64,000 bases of DNA from contig NZ_JAGGOG010000006.1 of the NCBI RefSeq assembly GCF_018614655.1, positions 153,653-217,652 of the forward strand. The letters run 5' to 3'. The translations under genes were made by a program, and so were the position numbers. The notes below the pieces were generated by a model that worked only from the letters and a program-made list of their open reading frames with translations, was not told the DNA's origin and searched no databases. Source of the stretch: Pseudomonas fluorescens. GTDB taxonomy: Bacteria; Pseudomonadota; Gammaproteobacteria; Pseudomonadales; Pseudomonadaceae. This document shows, piece by piece, positions 9,201 to 16,079 of this stretch (its first letter is position 1; every line of letters begins with the position of its first letter).

Positions 9201-9727
9201 ACCCCTTCATCAGCAAAGTACCACTCACAGTCGTGCGTGCCGCTCGCACTACGGATCGACGCGGGATCAATCCAGGCGTGCGTCAACTGCACTCCGTCCG
9301 ACTCGAGCAATCGAGTCTTACCACTGCCCGTGCTCCCGATCAGCAGGTACCAGGGCAAATCGTTGCGCCAGCGCCCGCTGCGTTCTCCGTAACGCTTTGA
9401 GGTTTTCAGAAGGTGCAATGCTTCCCTGAAGCGAACACGAATTGTCTTTTGTTCATGCTCTACGAGCTGCTTGTGCTGCCGAGTTTCAGGGTTGTTCTGC
9501 GGTACTACACCGTGTCGACCGAAGAAGACCATCGCCAGGCCCCACAGCAGAAACAGCGCACTTATAGTCAGCAGGCGCGTCGCCGAACCTTGCAAGAACC
9601 GGTGATCATCGACCGCCAACAGAGGCCCGATAAACCACACTGCCGTGGCTATCAGGAGCACTAGCAACAGACTCCACAGCCAGGTAATACCCAGGAACTC
9701 AGCAGTTCTCTTGAAAAATGCTTTCAT
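6260..9727 (-). CDS. tssM: T6SS membrane-complex protein TssM (IcmF)
   Basis: This IcmF/TssM protein of 1155 residues is full length for the family. Two N-terminal transmembrane helices (LWSLLLVLLIATAVWFIGPL and LLTISALFLLWGLAMVFF) precede a cytoplasmic NTPase-like domain with Walker A (GSTGSGKTRLL) and DTAGRYL. A third helix near residue 445 (ALAALLVVGVTGLLWM) leads into the large periplasmic part, which ends with FGGQQMEYRHGP. TssM normally joins TssL and the lipoprotein TssJ to form the trans-envelope complex. Here it is intact, but tssL is in pieces and tssJ is absent. The ATG at 9727 begins the conserved MKAFFKR and has an AGGT site; an ATG at 9742 overlapping the tssL stop adds five residues. 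Confidence 0.93.
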   Translation of the reverse strand: MKAFFKRTAEFLGITWLWSLLLVLLIATAVWFIGPLLAVDDHRFLQGSATRLLTISALFLLWGLAMVFFGRHGVVPQNNPETRQHKQLVEHEQKTIRVRFREALHLLKTSKRYGERSGRWRNDLPWYLLIGSTGSGKTRLLESDGVQLTHAWIDPASIRSASGTHDCEWYFADEGVLVDTAGRYLSQAAGRVDGAGWSTLLELLKRRRRSRPLEGVLVALSVDTLLNGNEQALEVLARQVHSRLQDIQQTLHVDLPIYLVLTQADRLPGFAEFFDRMEGEGDDSLLGARLACGRGGADIAEVRLGFEALLQRLSSELIRRLHQERNLERRGWMLDFPNQVAQLGERLCLFVELAFSAHRYQRVNTLRGFYLTSAASSTAMDTGMSLSQGQSKAPGSWETRSRFIQGLFSRVVFSGADLVQLDSIEQRRLRRRQRMLALAALLVVGVTGLLWMRSYSVNYQHLEQVRDLTQQLAQPPSSVSDALMILPTLDNHLTATRVFPPKGQARLSEQVGLYQGDSSRPVLDNAYEQTLQRLLLAHVSEMLEEQVRANLGDRERLSDSLRAYLMLNLRERRDPDWLKERVAGQWSARHTGETGAQRRLNEHFERLLEQPFVQTLNDELVAQARQVLRGESLASVVYRVLREQARHLEPYRFSQHLDPQGRVFAGIDHPVPGFYTQRYVRYFAGQGARLVNTLVQENWVLGEGTDLSPMDLRRLMVELEQRYFSEYAEAWSEALGRVRLQDTDTARKGAEQLASLTSAQSPLLQLLQQVREHTRFPSAAERLDELAANKSGQVTPLGQVAQVALGNALAVTPNESSDTARRALQRRFESLHQLLDDQHNPGIELTQALQALNQLHLQLATLSREGQPEQAAFNMVRQRMQGQQDALSDLRNVAMRLPLPLASWIDGLADSYWRRVLDDAYRHVNQRYQSDVYGFYAKAIKQRYPFNAHASSDVALDDFHEFFRPQGVLARFFDGYLRPFVSGDAGRYRLRSLDGRSLPMSRALLDQWGKAQVIRRGFFADDQGPPHVRFTLAPYSLDSTVSRAIFRFGGQQMEYRHGPIVPMAFQWPTETEDGRSSLVLERGVERPLGIEKNTGLWSLFRLFDLMQSEPLSGRDVRVLKADLGGLRANYLLTSQSTSSPFDLAMWRTFRIPEQL

Positions 9728-9741
9728 GGTTGCTACCTGCA

Positions 9742-10101
9742 TTACCTATGCGTTGGAGTGATGAGCGGAGCCCGTTCTTGATAAGGCTGTAGCACCCTCT
9801 CGCGCTGCTCGCCGAGCACCCAGGCAAACCCCGAATACATCATCAACAAGCAGGCCGTGACAAAAACCGTCACCCAGGTCACGGAAACAATCCGCACCAG
9901 CCTGCGGTGTTGTTGCCCACGAGGCGGCTCAGTTGGGGTATCCCTGGGGGCATCTCCGCGTACGTGCCTGATCTGTCGATACAGGGCATCCCGAATACCC
10001 TCTAGCTGAAGCACGCCGCGCTCCACGACCCGGTACTTGCCCTCGAATCCCAGGGACAGGCACAAGTACATCAACTCGAGCATTGCTACGTGCTTGACGG
10101 G
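9742..10101 (-). pseudogene. tssL: tssL (dotU/icmH), C-terminal piece (3 of 3)
   Basis: This piece encodes the C-terminal 119 codons of TssL, starting PVKHVAMLELMYLCLSL and ending with the membrane anchor (VTVFVTACLLMMYSGFAWVL) and a stop four bases before an alternative tssM start. It is collinear with tssM, as in a normal operon. The codons before it belong not to tssL but to tssF (reading ERDTP), so the gene is interrupted at about 10099-10102. The missing part is at 10354-10701 on the other strand and at 12619-12777. The piece itself is undamaged. An internal ATG at 10083 could allow a short product. Confidence 0.88.
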
Positions 10102-10353
10102 GTGTCTCGCTCTACCCGAATGGCAGGACCTGCGCGCTTGAGAGGATCAAACTGCAACATGCTGAACGCTGGTAACGGCCGCATGTAGTTGGGCCACAGC
10201 AAGTGCATCAGCGAATGACTCAGCTCGGGCAACTCGTCATCAAGTTTTTGCCGCAGACGACCGGTCAGGAACGCAAAACCTTCGAGCAACCGTTCCACAT
10301 CAGGATCCTGGCCGGCATCCCCTAGAAACGGCGCCAATGCCGGATTGCGTTCG
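10102..10353 (-). pseudogene. tssF: tssF, N-terminal-region fragment
   Basis: About 84 codons of the baseplate protein TssF, covering roughly residues 20-105, are readable on the minus strand. Landmarks are ERNPALAPFLG, DPDVERLLEGFAFLTGRLR, SLMHLLWPNYMRPLPAFSML and GPAIRVERD. The normal first 20 or so codons are missing, and the fragment runs straight into tssL codons at about 10100. In intact loci tssF lies several genes upstream of tssL, so this is a novel joint. The TssF sequence that should follow starts at 10702 on the opposite strand. The left break lies in a short overlap with tssL sequence (about 10352-10362). Confidence 0.85.
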
Positions 10354-10701
10354 GAGAACTTCAATATCGGGCTCAACACCTTGGTGGCAGCTGCCTGGGA
10401 ATTATTGTCCGAGGTGGTTCGGCTCAAAAGCAGTGCTGCTCAGGAGAATCTTCATGCGCTGAACGATCGCCTGGCATCCGGTATCGCACTTTTTGAGGCT
10501 CGGGCCTTGCATGAAGGTGTCGACAACACTCAGGTCGTGGGCGCGCGTTATGTGCTGTGCAGCGTCATTGACGAAGCGGTCGTGACGACTGCCTGGGGCA
10601 GTCAGAGTGACTGGTCGCAAATAAGCCTGCTAAGCCGTTTTCATAACGAAACCTTTGGAGGTGAGAAGTTTTTCCTGTTGCTGGAGCGCATGTCGAGGAA
10701 C
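10354..10701 (+). pseudogene. tssL: tssL, middle piece (2 of 3), inverted
   Basis: This block of 116 codons on the plus strand is the middle of TssL: ENFNIGLNTLVAAAWELLSE, then DRLASGIALFEARALHEG, VLCSVIDEAVVTTAWG, LLSRFHNETFGGEKFF and finally LLERMSRN. It is inverted relative to tssM and the C-terminal piece. Its first codon continues exactly from the N-terminal piece that ends at 12619 (ARLQGA then ENFN). Its last codon continues exactly into the C-terminal piece (SRN then PVKH). No stop or frameshift occurs inside it. It then fuses to tssF sequence in another frame. Confidence 0.88.
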
Positions 10702-10870
10702 TCCGATCGAAAGCGCTGCGATCAACGGCGAAAACTGTCGTTTTCGGACCTGCTATGCGACCGATGTCCTGCCACTGCAATTGTGCGCACTCAAGTATTC
10801 GGAGCGCAGCGACGGCGCACTGTTGAGTCTGCGTCTGGACATGAGTGCAGAAGGCAATTTCAGTGAACTG
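10702..10870 (+). pseudogene. tssF: tssF, internal fragment, inverted
   Basis: The plus strand here reads TssF sequence (PIESAAINGENCRFRTCY, then DVLPLQLCALKYSE and LRLDMSAEGNFSELEAD), following directly in protein order from the fragment that ends at 10102 (RDTP then IES). The two tssF pieces and the two tssL pieces therefore exchanged partners at one point. The fragment stops after about 56 codons and continues in the same frame into unrelated GAF-like sequence near 10870. Most of TssF and all of TssG and TssH are missing. Confidence 0.82.
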
Positions 10871-11140
10871 GAGGCGGATGTGGACTTCAAGAACGAGCAA
10901 CTATTGCAGTTTGCGATGGGGCAGAGCCAAGCGCTCTTCGTCGCCGACGTGGGCAACGGTCTGTATGACTCGAGCTTCCTGCCAGCCATTGCTGAGTCTT
11001 GGCGATCGTTGCTGTGCGTGCCGTTGACCAACCGACGGAAGAAAATTTCGGGCTTGTTGTTGTGCGCCAGTCCGCGAAGGACGGACCTGCTGGGGTACGC
11101 GGCGTCGCTGGGGCAATTGGGACGCTTTGCCTTGAATCAA
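10871..11140 (+). pseudogene. GAF-like fragment, probably T6SS sigma-54 activator
   Basis: About 85 codons in the same frame as the tssF fragment read NEQLLQFAMGQSQALFV, SFLPAIAESWRSLLCVPL and KKISGLLLCASPRRTDLLGY. This looks like a GAF-type sensory domain. HSI-II loci carry a sigma-54-dependent activator (Sfa2/VasH) with such an N-terminal region between clpV and fha, so I infer a piece of that gene. No AAA+ or DNA-binding part is present. The sequence ends near 11140-11168, where tssK begins in another frame. The family is an inference; that it is not TssF is clear from the sequence. Confidence 0.5.
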
Positions 11141-11168
11141 TGGGTTGTCTTGCGGCGTGGGCGCCGAG

Positions 11169-12150
11169 CGTCAGCATTTGCAGCACAACGACCGTTACTA
11201 CGATCAGCAGCTCAAGCATCGAACCCGCTTGCTCGGCAGTCATTCGTGGGGATTTCTGACCCTGGAACTCGACCTTCAGTACCTCAATATGGGCAAGGTG
11301 GTCGTCAACCAGGCCAGTGGCCTACTGCCCGACGGCAGCCTCTTCGAGCTGAACGGTACGCTGCAGCCGTTGCTCCTCGAAATTCCGGCGAACACGGTGG
11401 CGCAGTCTGTTTACCTGGCTTTGCCACTCGTGACCGGCAACCACGTTGAAGCGCGCCAGGCGCAGCAGTCCGAGGTGTTGGCGCGCTACATCACGTGCGA
11501 GGTCGATGTGGTTGACTCCAATGCCGGCGAAGATTCTCGCTGTCAGATCAGCTGTGGGCGTCCGGATTTCCGCCTGCTGGCGGGTGAGCAACAGACCGAC
11601 CAAGCGTATGTGAAACTCAAGGTTGCCCAAGTACTGGGTTGTACTCCAGACGGCGTGGTCAGTCTGGATCCGGACTTTGTCCCGACGTTTATCCACCTGC
11701 AAGGGTCCGGCTACCTGCTGTCCTGTCTCAAGGAGGTGATCGGGCTGCTGACCAACCGTGGTGACGCCATTGCCGAACGCCTGGGCTCCAATGGCAAGGC
11801 TGGAGGAGCAGAGGTTGGCGACTTTCTGATGCTGCAACTGATCAACCGCACCGAGTTGGTTCTGCGCCACTACCTGGACCTCGTCCGCGTCAGTCCTGAA
11901 GCGTTGTACCGAACCTTGTTGTCGATCTTGGGTGAACTGTCGACGTTTGCCAGCGACAGCAAGCGCCCGAGCCTTGAGGGACGTTACCAGCACGGCGACC
12001 AGGGCATGAGTTTTCGCCCGTTGATGGCGGCGATACGCAGCGTGTTGTCGATGGTGCTTGAACGGCATGCCATCGAGCTTGTGCTGCAGCAGCGCCAGTA
12101 CGGTGTGCTGGTGTGCCCGGTGAGCGATCTCAACTTGTTGGGGGCGGCAA
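11169..12150 (+). pseudogene. tssK: tssK, N-terminal and central piece, inverted
   Basis: About 327 codons of TssK, the adaptor between baseplate and membrane complex, are open on the plus strand. They run from RQHLQHNDRYYDQQLKHRTR through LDLQYLNMGKVVVNQASG, YLALPLVTGNH and DFLMLQLINRTELVLRHYL to VCPVSDLNLLGAA. Roughly the first 20 codons are missing. At 12150 the gene is cut inside GGGGCGGCAA and joins an aminotransferase gene fragment in the opposite orientation. The TssK C-terminus continues exactly at 13086 on the minus strand. No internal stop or frameshift is seen. Confidence 0.87.
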
Positions 12151-12234
12151 ACCGTGCATGTAGTGGGCCTTGTCGGCGGCCACCAGTTGGTCGTGGTCGA
12201 ATTGCGCAAAAAATTCGGGATTCGGCAGGGTCAT
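12151..12234 (-). pseudogene. Class III aminotransferase, N-terminal stub
   Basis: The minus strand has an ATG at 12234 with AGAAGGTGA upstream, opening a frame MTLPNPEFFAQFDHDQLVAA then DKAHYMHG. This is the start typical of Pseudomonas aspartate-aminotransferase-family (class III) enzymes that sit next to a PotF-like binding protein. After 28 codons it is cut and abuts inverted tssK sequence. The rest of the enzyme is not in the window. Its position 34 bp after the potF stop is the normal operon arrangement. Confidence 0.7.
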
Positions 12235-12268
12235 GGGGTTCACCTTCTAGGGTTGAGGAGGTCCTGGA

Positions 12269-12618
12269 TCATTTGCCCGTCTTGACGGCATTCCAGGTAC
12301 GGGTGATCAGACGCACGGCGGCTGGCGGCTGGCTTATCTGGGTAAAGAGCCGCTGCATCGTCGCCGGGTCCGGGTAAATGGCCGGGTTATCGCGAATATC
12401 GGCATTGACCAGAGGTTTGGCCGCCAGGTTGCTGTTGGCGTAGTGAATGGTGTTGCTGACGTCGGCCATCACCTGGGGTTGCAGGAGAAACTCGATGAAT
12501 GTGTGGGCATTGGCGACATGGGGCGCGTCGGCCGGGATGTAGAAATTATCGAACCAGATCAGCGAACCTTCCCGGGGAATAAAATAATTCAGCTTGATCT
12601 TCGCCCCGGCCTCTTCTG
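12269..12618 (-). pseudogene. Putrescine-binding protein (PotF-like), C-terminal piece
   Basis: The last 115 or so codons of a spermidine/putrescine ABC-transporter binding protein are open on the minus strand: EEAGAKIKLNYFIPREGSLI, ADAPHVANAHTFIEFLL, then HYANSNLAAKPLVNADIRDN and TRTWNAVKTGK at the end. The stop is followed 34 bp later by the aminotransferase start. Upstream, the frame changes abruptly at about 12619 into the N-terminal piece of tssL, within GGCGCGCAGAAG. The signal peptide and first two thirds of the binding protein are absent, so it cannot work. Confidence 0.82.
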
Positions 12619-12777
12619 CGCGCCTTGCAAGCGGGCGGCGTAGACCATTCGGTCTTCCAGTTGCTCGAAGCGCGGCGGCGACGCGAAGTCGGTGATCGGC
12701 CCCTGCTCAGGTCCACGACCTTGGCGGTCAAGCAAGACCGTCTTTTCGTCCAGGGCTTGTTCTTTCTCCATCAACAT
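12619..12777 (-). pseudogene. tssL: tssL, N-terminal piece (1 of 3)
   Basis: An ATG five bases after the tssK stop, with AGGAAC just upstream, opens 53 codons of TssL: MLMEKEQALDEKTVLL, then GPITDFASPPRFEQLEDRMV and YAARLQGA. This is the normal tssK-tssL junction of the operon. At 12619 it runs out of frame into potF sequence. The next TssL residues (ENFNIG) begin exactly at 10354 on the plus strand. The three pieces sum to 53 + 116 + 119 codons, a full-length TssL of 288 residues. Confidence 0.85.
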
Positions 12778-12781
12778 AGGT

Positions 12782-13086
12782 TCAGTTCCTGATGGCCCAG
12801 AATTTCAATTCAAGTTCGGAAAATTCGCCGGCGACATGAAAGGCGAATCCTCCCGAGTGCTGCAGCTGCACCACATCACGGGCACTGAGTTCGAGCATGA
12901 AATAGGTGTTGTTGGCATGAAACGGGATCTGCCGAGGCGCTACCGGCAATGGTTTGACCTTGATGCCTACCAACTGCAGGTTCACCAGTTCACGAATCCG
13001 CTCCACGGGGCCAACCTTGAGATGCGCTGGCAAGCGATGACGAAGCTCATCGCCGTCGCAGTGGGCACTGGCCGCAAGCACGAAGG
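12782..13086 (-). pseudogene. tssK: tssK, C-terminal piece
   Basis: About 101 codons encode the TssK C-terminal domain: FVLAASAHCDGDELRHRLPA, HLKVGPVERIRELVN, IPFHANNTYFMLELSA and ELELKFWAIRN before the stop. This is on the minus strand with tssL following normally. The first codon continues exactly from the piece that ends at 12150 (GCAA then CC). Upstream it fuses to the peptide-binding-protein gene inside GATAACCTTCG, shifting frame. No TssK start is present here. Confidence 0.85.
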
Positions 13087-14441
13087 TTATCCCAATGGGT
13101 TTCGTTCCACGCCGCGCCTTTGGCATAGCCGATGCTGAACATGCGGTCGGCCGTCAGGCTGCTGTACCAGAAGGAGGTGGTGAACGGCTGTTTCATCCAG
13201 ACATTGGAAAAGAAGCCATCCGCCGGCTCGCGCACTACATCGATGTCGATCCCGGCCTGGCGGGCCTGCTCCTTGAACAGCACTGAGGCGTCCACCGCAC
13301 CGGTGTAGGCGGCGTCCGAAGCTTGCAGGCGCACCTTGAGGGACTCGACACCGGCCTTGCGCAGGTAAAAACGCGACTTGTCCGGATCGTAAGTGCGCTG
13401 CTCCAACGCGCTATTGATGAAGCGACTGCCGGGCTGGATCGGGTGGTCGTTGCCCACCAGGCCATAGCCATGCAGCACCGAGGCCAGCAGGGTTTCGCGG
13501 TTGATCGCGTGCTTCATGGCCATGCGGATATCGTTGTTCTTGAACTCGCTGCTGTCGCACAGCATCGGAAAGGTGTAGTGCTGGGCGCCCTTGGTTTCCT
13601 CGATCACCAGGTTGGGATTGCGCTTGAGCAGGGCAACGGTTTTCAGGTCGACCTTGTTGATCACATCCACTTGCCCTGTGACCAGCGCGTTGATCCGCGC
13701 CGCGCCGTCGGCAATGGCGAGCAGCTCGGCACTGGCGAAATGCGCCCTGCCTGGCTTCCAGTAATCTGGGTTGCGTTCCAGGTCCATGCGCACCCCGGGC
13801 TCGAAGCTTTTCAGGCGATAACCGCCGGTGCCGATACCGGCCTGCCAGTCGGCGGCGCCGTCTTTGGTCGGCATGATCACCAGGTGATAATCGGCGACCA
13901 CGTAGGCGAAGTCTGCATTGCCTGAATGCAGCTCGAACACCACGGTATCGGTACCCTTGGCGTTGACGCTGGCAACGTCGCCCAGCACGGTCTTGGCCGC
14001 TGAAGTAGACGTGGCACTCAGGTGATGATTAATCGACGCCACCACGTCGTCGGCGTTGAGGCTTTTGCCGTTGTGGAAGGTCACGCCCTGGCGCAGCTTG
14101 AAGGTCCAGACGCGCGAATCCGGGGTGGATTCGAAGCTCTGCGCCAGTTCGGGAATGGCGCTGCCGTCGACTGCAATTTCAGTGAGGGTGTTGTACACGG
14201 CCGAGAAGCCGACAAAGGTAAAGGTATCGGTCCAGGAGCCCGGATCGCGGGAGTCGGTGGTGCTACCACCGGCCAGACCCAAGCGCAGCATGCCACCGGC
14301 CTTGGGCGTGGCCTCTTCGGCGAAGGCTTGAAGTGGCAGTCCCATGGAGAACGCCGCCGCCACGGCACCGGCGACGGCGCTGTGTTTGAGGAAGTCCCGG
14401 CGGTGCATGGCTTGAGTCATTTTGTTGTTGTTATCGCTCAT
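13087..14441 (-). pseudogene. ABC peptide/opine-binding protein, 3'-truncated
   Basis: The first 451 or so codons of a family-5 (DppA/OppA-type) binding protein are present. A twin-arginine signal peptide (MHRRDFLKHSAVAGAVAAAF) is followed by the usual AQSFE, TFHNGKSLNADDVVASINHH, GTGGYRLKSFEPGVRMDLER and KNNDIRMAMKHAINRETLL segments. The gene is cut after AAWNETHWDN, where family members continue for about 80 residues, and runs into tssK sequence. No permease or ATPase genes follow, so import through this system is lost here. It is 20 bp after the AruI-like gene and was probably the transporter entry gene of that operon. Confidence 0.85.
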
Positions 14442-14460
14442 GGTCTTGTTCCTCTAAAGA

Positions 14461-16068
14461 TCAACAGGCACAGGCATGCTTGAGTTCGATCAGGGTCACG
14501 CCGTTGCGCTTGAAACCATTACGCAAATCCGTCTGCAGCTCATCCAGGTTCTGGGGTTGGGTCACGGTGCAGCCGAACGCTCGCGCCAGGGCCGCGAAAT
14601 CCGGGTTGCGCGGCAGTACGCCGATGGGCTCTATGTCCAGGCTCAGCATGTCGTCGCGGATCTGCCCCAGGGCGTCGTTGTTCCATAAAAGGACGACCAG
14701 CGGGCTGTCCAACTCCTCTACCGCAGTTGCCAGTTCCTGGGCGGTGTAGAGGAACCCGCCGTCGCCCACCAGCACCAATCCAGGTCGCTGGGGAGCGCCG
14801 AACTTGGCGCCGATACCGGCGGGCAAGCCATAGCCCAAGGTGCCGTAGCCGGTGGGATGCAACCAACTGCGCGGAGCATGACTGTGAAAGGCGTAATTGC
14901 CGGTGTAGGCCAGTTGGGTCATGTCACTGCTGATAAACGCGTTGGCGGGCAGTTCGGCGGCGACGCGGTCGAGAATGGCCTGGTGAATCGACTGCAATGG
15001 CCCGTGCCCGGCGCTGATGGCCTGGCGTAATGCCGTCACCTTTTTGATTGCCGCATCGGCGTTACGCGGCGTGGACGGCAAGCGCTCCAGCAGAGCCTCT
15101 ACCGTTTGCCGGGCGTCACCCTGCAAGGCGACGGCACAGGGATAGAAATCGTTGAACTTGCGCGGATCAATATCCACCCGCAGCAGTTCGCCACTGAGCG
15201 GCAGGCGCTCACGCCAGTAGTCGGTGTCGGCCATTTCGGTACCGATGGCCAACACTACATCAGCCTCGCTGATCAGTTGCCAGCCGGGTTCGACGCACAG
15301 GGTGGAACCGGCATTCAGCGGATGCCCCACCGGCAACAAACCCTTGCCCGCGACACTGCTGAAAAACGGCGCGGCCAGTTGTGTGCTCAGGCGCTGCAAG
15401 GCCTCAGCGGCCAGCAACGCACCCCCTCCGGCAATGATCATCGGGCGCTTGGCAGACGCCAGTTTCGCCACAGCCTGCTCAAGGGTTTCAGCCGACGGCA
15501 CGCCACGTCCGGGACGGCGCACCACCTCATCGCTCCAGTCCCGCTCAATCGGCGCCGCCAGCACATCCAGCGGCACCGAGAGATGCACCGGCCGTGGCCG
15601 CTCGCTGTCGAACACCGCGTAGGCACGCGCAATCAATTCGGGCAGGTCTTCAGTACTCAACGCGACGGCCGAGAACGCGGTGATGGGCGCCGTCATCGCG
15701 CGTTGGTCCTGGGTTTCATGCAGGCAGCCCCAGCCCTTGCCCAGGCTGGCGGTGTGGTTGACGCTGGAAATCACCAGCATCGGAATCGAATCCGCGTACG
15801 CCTGGCCGATAGCGGTAGCGGCGTTGGTCACCCCGGGGCCGGTGATGATGAAGCACACGCCCGGCTTGCCGGTGACCCGCGCGTATCCGTCAGCCATAAA
15901 ACCGGCGCCCTGCTCATGGCGGGTCAACACATGGCGAATGCCACTGCCAGGCAAGCCGCGATACAGCTCCAGGGTGTGTACCCCGGGAATGCCGAACACT
16001 GTGTCGACGCCATAGTTGGCCAGCAATCGCACCAGGGCCTGGCCGCCCGTCAAGGTTTTGCTTTGCAT
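14461..16068 (-). CDS. aruI: ThDP-dependent decarboxylase, AruI-like
   Basis: This 535-residue thiamine-diphosphate enzyme follows the acetolactate-synthase fold: an N-terminal PYR domain with catalytic Glu in TRHEQGAGFMADGYARV, a central domain, and a C-terminal PP domain with the GDG...N motif (VGDGGFLYTAQELATAVEEL then LLWNNDALGQI). It closely resembles AruI, the 5-guanidino-2-oxopentanoate decarboxylase of the arginine transaminase pathway. The acyl-CoA genes upstream suggest another 2-oxo acid may be the real substrate here. ATG 16068 has AAGGAG; an ATG at 16083 is less well placed. The start lies 12 bp before the upstream gene's stop boundary, so coupling is likely. Confidence 0.75.
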   Translation of the reverse strand: MQSKTLTGGQALVRLLANYGVDTVFGIPGVHTLELYRGLPGSGIRHVLTRHEQGAGFMADGYARVTGKPGVCFIITGPGVTNAATAIGQAYADSIPMLVISSVNHTASLGKGWGCLHETQDQRAMTAPITAFSAVALSTEDLPELIARAYAVFDSERPRPVHLSVPLDVLAAPIERDWSDEVVRRPGRGVPSAETLEQAVAKLASAKRPMIIAGGGALLAAEALQRLSTQLAAPFFSSVAGKGLLPVGHPLNAGSTLCVEPGWQLISEADVVLAIGTEMADTDYWRERLPLSGELLRVDIDPRKFNDFYPCAVALQGDARQTVEALLERLPSTPRNADAAIKKVTALRQAISAGHGPLQSIHQAILDRVAAELPANAFISSDMTQLAYTGNYAFHSHAPRSWLHPTGYGTLGYGLPAGIGAKFGAPQRPGLVLVGDGGFLYTAQELATAVEELDSPLVVLLWNNDALGQIRDDMLSLDIEPIGVLPRNPDFAALARAFGCTVTQPQNLDELQTDLRNGFKRNGVTLIELKHACAC

Positions 16069-16079
16069 CGTCATCTCCT

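Noticed and set aside
10345..10866. A single 173-residue gene starting at a TTG.
   Set aside because: The frame is a piece of tssL that loses its family match at 10701, where it reads tssF DNA out of frame. It is a rearrangement product.
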